This document shows, piece by piece, positions 13,180 to 16,031 of a stretch of DNA of 16,031 bases. Position numbers and translations under genes: made by a program. A model generated the notes under the pieces. That model was given only the letters and a program-made list of their open reading frames with translations. It did not search any database and was not told the DNA's origin. Position 1 is the first letter of the stretch. Each line of letters opens with the position of its first letter. This DNA is from Bacilli bacterium (GTDB taxonomy: Bacteria > Bacillota_I > Bacilli_A > RF39 > UBA660), in contig JAILLM010000124.1 in assembly GCA_024693165.1 (NCBI GenBank), forward strand, positions 1 through 16,031. The letters are read 5' to 3'.

Positions 13180-13806
13180 ATGGCAGAAAAGAAAAAGACA
13201 GCTAAGAAAAATGTTAAGAATACTATAAAAGCAAAACAAGAAACAAAGGTAGAAGCAGTTAAAAAAGAATCAAAACTTAAAAAAATAGGTGGAAAGATTA
13301 AAGCATTCTTTAATGATCCAAGACCTATTATTATAGTTTTAATTATTCTTGTTTGCTTACTAAATATTGGTTTTGCAAACTATAAAAGCAATTATAGAGT
13401 ATACCAAGGATTTTATGCATCAGATGAAATAAATATAAGATCTATTCATGCTTATATTCATCCAAAAGTATCTACATTTTATTCAAGTGGTGCAGTTTAT
13501 ACTGGTGAAGAAAAGAAAGTATATCAATATCGTATTGGTTATTATTATGAATCTGGAGATTCTTATAATTTTCTTAAAGAATCAACTGAAGATTTAGATA
13601 CTCCAATTGATTTAGCTGATATCATAAGTAAGACTTCATACTTTGATTATTCAGAATCTCAAATCGCAGAAAACCTAGTATTTACTAGAGATGCAAGAAA
13701 AAATATTGGTAAATTACATTTCATGGTATTTGCTAGTACAACTAAAGAAACTACTGATGAATATGATATAGCTATTGATTGTCCAATAGACTTTACAGAA
13801 TTTTAA
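13180..13806 (+). CDS. Unknown single-pass membrane protein ending the division operon
   Basis: A 208-residue protein I do not recognise. Residues 1-45 are very Lys-rich and Ala/Lys low-complexity (MAEKKKTAKKNVKN...), then one transmembrane segment (about 49-66, PIIIVLIILVCLLNIGFAN), then an extracytoplasmic domain of about 140 residues rich in Tyr and Ser with predicted beta strands (YRVYQGFYAS, YQYRIGYYYESGD, KLHFMVFAST). There is no Cys in the outer domain except one near the end. It starts 7 nt after the PBP stop with GAAGG before the ATG and shares its transcription unit; a terminator follows. The topology resembles divisome proteins such as DivIC/FtsB or DivIB, but the outer part lacks a coiled coil or obvious POTRA domain. 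Function is open; a division or wall role is suggested by context only. Confidence 0.75.
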   Translation: MAEKKKTAKKNVKNTIKAKQETKVEAVKKESKLKKIGGKIKAFFNDPRPIIIVLIILVCLLNIGFANYKSNYRVYQGFYASDEINIRSIHAYIHPKVSTFYSSGAVYTGEEKKVYQYRIGYYYESGDSYNFLKESTEDLDTPIDLADIISKTSYFDYSESQIAENLVFTRDARKNIGKLHFMVFASTTKETTDEYDIAIDCPIDFTEF

Positions 13807-13835
13807 AATAATAAGATAATTCTTATTATTTTTTT
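13807..13835 (+). terminator. Intrinsic terminator closing the division operon
   Basis: AATAATAAGA (13807-13816), TAAT loop, TCTTATTATT (13821-13830), T run to 13835. The 10-bp stem is perfect but AU-rich, so moderately stable. It starts right after the stop codon. Confidence 0.8.
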
Positions 13836-13836
13836 A

Positions 13837-13845
13837 TGTTATAAT
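13837..13845 (+). promoter_or_regulatory. Extended -10 promoter of the following gene
   Basis: TGTTATAAT at 13837-13845 has a perfect TATAAT with TGn before it. No clear -35 is present because the upstream bases are the terminator stem and T run. Predicted start near 13851 leaves about 18 nt before the ATG. Confidence 0.6.
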
Positions 13846-13868
13846 GCTTATAGAAAGTGGTGTTTCTT

Positions 13869-14834
13869 ATGAAGAAAGAAAACAAAGAAATTAATTTAAC
13901 TGCAAAAGAAAAGAAAAAAATTAAAGAGTCTATTTATGATGAAATCAAAGATGATTTAACTGTTGAACTTTCTAAAACTTTGATTGACGAAGTAAATAAA
14001 CAATTTAATAAAGATTATAAAGATGAACTTAAAGATAAAATATCAAATGAGATAAGTGATGATATTAAGAAAAATATTAGAAAAGAAGAAAACAGATTAT
14101 CTCAAAGTAAGAGTTTAAAAATATTTAGATTATATATTTATATATTATTACTAATTGCTTTATTTGGTTTTGTTATCTATAAATTATATGTTACTAATAA
14201 TTTAAATGTTATTGTACCTAATAACATTCCAGTTCCAACTGTAAGAACTGAAGAGGTAACTACAACTAAAAAAGCAGATGAAGATTTAGTAAAGAAATAT
14301 AGTTACTTAATGAAATCAATTGTAATCACTGATACAGCGCTTTTAAACGATAATTATAAGCTAACTGACATAACAATGTCTGAAAGATTAAAACTTGCTT
14401 ATAATACGCTTAATAAAGATAAAATATCTATCGAAGGATCTATCTATATGGTTTCTTCATCAGACTTAAAATCAAGTTATGATAAATTATTTAATACAAA
14501 TGATTATTCAGCTGTTGATTTCACTATTAATAATCTTGAATACAAATATTCAACAAAAACAGATGCGTTCATTGCTATTAATAATAAAGAAACTAATGGC
14601 GATAATATTGTGTTTGAAATTGATAGTATTATCGAAGATGAAACTTATGTATATGTTGAAGTAATCACAGCATTAAAGAAAAATGACTATATCTATAACA
14701 TTAATAATCAAGAATCATCTATAGTTAAAGATAAAGGTAATATTTCATTATCTAAATATAAAACTAATTTAACTAAAAACAGATTCGTATTTGAAAAAGA
14801 AAAGGGCACTTTATATGCAATATTAAAAGTATAG
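13869..14834 (+). CDS. Unknown coiled-coil, single-pass membrane protein
   Basis: A 321-residue protein with no family I recognise. ATG 13869 is preferred over GTG 13857/13860, with GGTG 6 nt upstream serving as ribosome site. Residues 1-80 are highly charged and helical with a regular pattern of isoleucine/leucine (AKEKKKIKESIYDEIKDDL, DELKDKISNEISDDIKKNI), likely a cytoplasmic coiled coil. One transmembrane segment spans about 85-107. A Pro/Thr/Val linker (PVPTVRTEEVTTTKK) leads to an outer domain of about 180 residues with mixed strands and helices, no Cys and no catalytic motif I can see. It is a single-gene unit with promoter and terminator. The shape could suit a scaffold or a surface receptor linking cytoplasm and wall; that is inference. 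Confidence 0.75.
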   Translation: MKKENKEINLTAKEKKKIKESIYDEIKDDLTVELSKTLIDEVNKQFNKDYKDELKDKISNEISDDIKKNIRKEENRLSQSKSLKIFRLYIYILLLIALFGFVIYKLYVTNNLNVIVPNNIPVPTVRTEEVTTTKKADEDLVKKYSYLMKSIVITDTALLNDNYKLTDITMSERLKLAYNTLNKDKISIEGSIYMVSSSDLKSSYDKLFNTNDYSAVDFTINNLEYKYSTKTDAFIAINNKETNGDNIVFEIDSIIEDETYVYVEVITALKKNDYIYNINNQESSIVKDKGNISLSKYKTNLTKNRFVFEKEKGTLYAILKV

Positions 14835-14852
14835 TAAAACTATACTTTTTTT
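14825..14852 (+). terminator. Intrinsic terminator after the coiled-coil membrane protein gene
   Basis: AAAAGTATAG (14825-14834), TAAAA loop, CTATACTTTT (14840-14849), T run to 14852. Perfect 10-bp stem containing the TAG stop codon. Confidence 0.9.
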
Positions 14853-14871
14853 GTTTATTAAATTATAAAAT

Positions 14872-14897
14872 AAAAAAACTCAACATAAGTTGAGTTT
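14872..14897 (-). terminator. Intrinsic terminator of the tRNA operon
   Basis: On the minus strand AAACTCAAC, loop TTAT, GTTGAGTTT, followed by TTTT. The 9-bp stem is perfect (14876-14884 with 14889-14897) and lies 12 nt past the tRNA-Glu 3' end. Confidence 0.88.
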
Positions 14898-14908
14898 AGT
14901 GTACTAAA

Positions 14909-14985
14909 TGGTGACCCGTACGGGATTTGAACCCATGAATGCATGCGTGAAAGGCATGTGTGTTAAACCACTTCACCAACGGGCC
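14909..14985 (-). tRNA. tRNA-Glu (UUC anticodon)
   Basis: A 77-nt cloverleaf including encoded CCA. Acceptor GGCCCGT pairs with ACGGGTC (one G-U). Anticodon stem CATGC/GCATG encloses CTTTCAC, giving anticodon TTC. The T arm ATGGG-TTCAAAT-CCCGT is normal. It is the last tRNA of the three-gene transcript. Confidence 0.95.
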
Positions 14986-14992
14986 ATTTAAA

Positions 14993-15069
<77 letters not shown>

Positions 15070-15076
15070 ATTTAAA

Positions 15077-15152
15077 TGGTGTCCCCTTAGGGATTCGAAC
15101 CCTAGACCCACTGATTAAGAGTCAGTTGCTCTACCAGCTGAGCTAAGGAGAC
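15077..15152 (-). tRNA. tRNA-Lys (CUU anticodon)
   Basis: A 76-nt cloverleaf including encoded CCA. Acceptor GTCTCCT pairs with AGGGGAC (one U-G). Anticodon stem ACTGA/TCAGT encloses CTCTTAA, giving anticodon CTT, which reads AAG. An AT-rich genome would also need a UUU isoacceptor, presumably elsewhere. It is the first gene of the tRNA operon. Confidence 0.95.
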
Positions 15153-15179
15153 ATCTTGTTTTCTCGCAAGTACTCATTC

Positions 15180-15202
15180 ATTATAACATAAAATTTACTA
15201 AA
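15180..15202 (-). promoter_or_regulatory. Promoter of the tRNA operon (extended -10)
   Basis: On the minus strand TATAAT (plus coordinates 15180-15185) is preceded by TGT, an extended -10. A weak TAGATT lies 16 bp upstream of it. Predicted start about 20 nt before tRNA-Lys. Confidence 0.65.
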
Positions 15203-15263
15203 ATCTACTATTTTTTTGCAAATTTTTAAAAAAAATTTAAATTTCTTTAAAATAAGCGTATTT

Positions 15264-15292
15264 TTGGCAGTTTTATGATATATTTATATAGT
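15264..15292 (+). promoter_or_regulatory. Promoter of the glycosyltransferase gene
   Basis: TTGGCA (15264-15269), 17-bp spacer, TATAGT (15287-15292). Start near 15299, so the leader is only about 10 nt and the ribosome site AGGTGA (15299-15304) is at or next to the mRNA 5' end. Confidence 0.7.
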
Positions 15293-15308
15293 AAAAATAG
15301 GTGATTTT

Positions 15309-16031
15309 ATGGAAAAATGTTACATAATTGTTAATAAAAATGACTATAAATCTACAAAACACTTAGTAGATAATATCATAGATTATAAGATTATTGATCA
15401 TATTTTAATCATAGATAATGCTTCTTCCCAAGAAGAAAGAAGAAAAATAGAGTCAATTACTAATGAAAAACTAGAAAAAATCTATAATGGTGAAGATAAA
15501 GGGTATTCTAATGCAATTAATAGGGCATGTAATTACCTAATTGATGAATATGGTGATTGTGTATTTATTATTTCTAATTCAGATATAGTTATCATGGATG
15601 AAACTGATATTGAAAAACTTATCGAAGATTTATCTTTTGATTGTGTTGGATTAGTTGGTCCTCAACTATTAGAAAGAGGTAAAATTCTAAGAGGAAGAAT
15701 GCTACCAACACCTAAACAAGATATTATAAGTAATTTAAATATGAAATATACTAATCTAGAATATCCAGATGATTATTATAAGAATGATACAACATTTGTT
15801 GATGTAATAAGTAGTGCATTTTTCTTAATGACATCAAAAACATTTAAAAAGATAGATGGATTAGATGATAATGTATTCCTTTATTATGAAGATAATATCT
15901 TAGGTTGTAAGATGATTAAGAATAGATTATATACTTTGATAGACAATAGAGTAAAAGTAAAACATAACTTCTCATCAACAATTGAAAAAGAAATTAATGA
16001 TTTTAATAAATTCAAAATTTTAAGTGAATCG
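15309..16031 (+). CDS. Family 2 glycosyltransferase (3' end outside window)
   Basis: Open from ATG 15309 to the window end, 241 codons without a stop. AGGTGA lies about 5 nt upstream. GT-A/GT2 features in order: an N-terminal beta strand CYIIVN, IIDNASSQEE (nucleotide-binding strand, as in VDNASTD), NGEDKGYSNAINRA (the N-x-GfaxAxN block), FIISNSDIVI (the D-x-D-like metal-binding strand, here NSD), VGPQLLERGKILRGR, then SSAFFLMTSKTFKKIDGLDD and FLYYEDNILGCKMI (the YED acceptor/catalytic region). It resembles rhamnosyl-type GT2 enzymes that build cell-surface polysaccharides from nucleotide sugars; the sugar cannot be read from sequence. It is monocistronic as far as seen and divergent from the tRNA operon. 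Confidence 0.9.
   Translation, partial: MEKCYIIVNKNDYKSTKHLVDNIIDYKIIDHILIIDNASSQEERRKIESITNEKLEKIYNGEDKGYSNAINRACNYLIDEYGDCVFIISNSDIVIMDETDIEKLIEDLSFDCVGLVGPQLLERGKILRGRMLPTPKQDIISNLNMKYTNLEYPDDYYKNDTTFVDVISSAFFLMTSKTFKKIDGLDDNVFLYYEDNILGCKMIKNRLYTLIDNRVKVKHNFSSTIEKEINDFNKFKILSES

Overview
The window is AT-rich DNA from a low-GC Gram-positive bacterium that uses the standard genetic code: Trp is TGG and TGA is used as a stop. The gene set (RecD2, YqeG/YqeH, endonuclease-type MutL, MraZ-led division cluster, PASTA-containing penicillin-binding protein, tRNAs with encoded CCA) fits Bacillota. Prepilin-like surface proteins carrying glycine-rich or BspA/DUF285 domains suggest an uncultured, probably host-associated, Bacilli- or Erysipelotrichia-like or 'tenericute-adjacent' lineage. 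The lineage is inference. A peptidoglycan synthase argues against a wall-less Mollicute.

Layout. At 1-2650 lies the 3' part of recD2 (+), convergent with a membrane-anchored transglutaminase-like protein (-) across one shared bidirectional terminator, followed by rpsT (-). From 2700 to 6050, divergent from rpsT, is a tightly overlapping operon yqeG-yqeH-mutL. The YqeG has lost the Asp residues of its HAD active site. From 6050 to 9220 are two separately transcribed prepilin-like genes. They share an N-terminal module of about 120 residues but carry unrelated passenger domains (glycine-rich versus BspA leucine-rich repeats). A small decayed reading frame lies between them. From 9260 to 13835 is a shortened division/cell-wall cluster: mraZ-rsmH-ftsL-pbp, then an unknown membrane protein where mraY is often found, closed by a terminator. 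MraZ boxes overlap the transcription start and the ribosome binding site of mraZ. From 13840 to 14850 is an unknown coiled-coil/single-TM protein. A minus-strand tRNA operon (Lys-CUU, Ile-GAU, Glu-UUC) lies at 14870-15190. A family-2 glycosyltransferase (+) begins at 15309 and runs off the window end.

How it fits together. Most genes are housekeeping (DNA repair, ribosome assembly, translation, division). Transcription units are compact: 8-nt gene overlaps, abutting genes and terminators that include the stop codons. The accessory layer is the surface: pilin-like modular proteins, the transglutaminase-like protein, two anchored extracytoplasmic proteins and the glycosyltransferase. I saw no CRISPR array, insertion sequence, phage or obvious defence system. 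The best leads are the paired modular pilins, the inactive-looking YqeG and the uncharacterised protein at the end of the division cluster.
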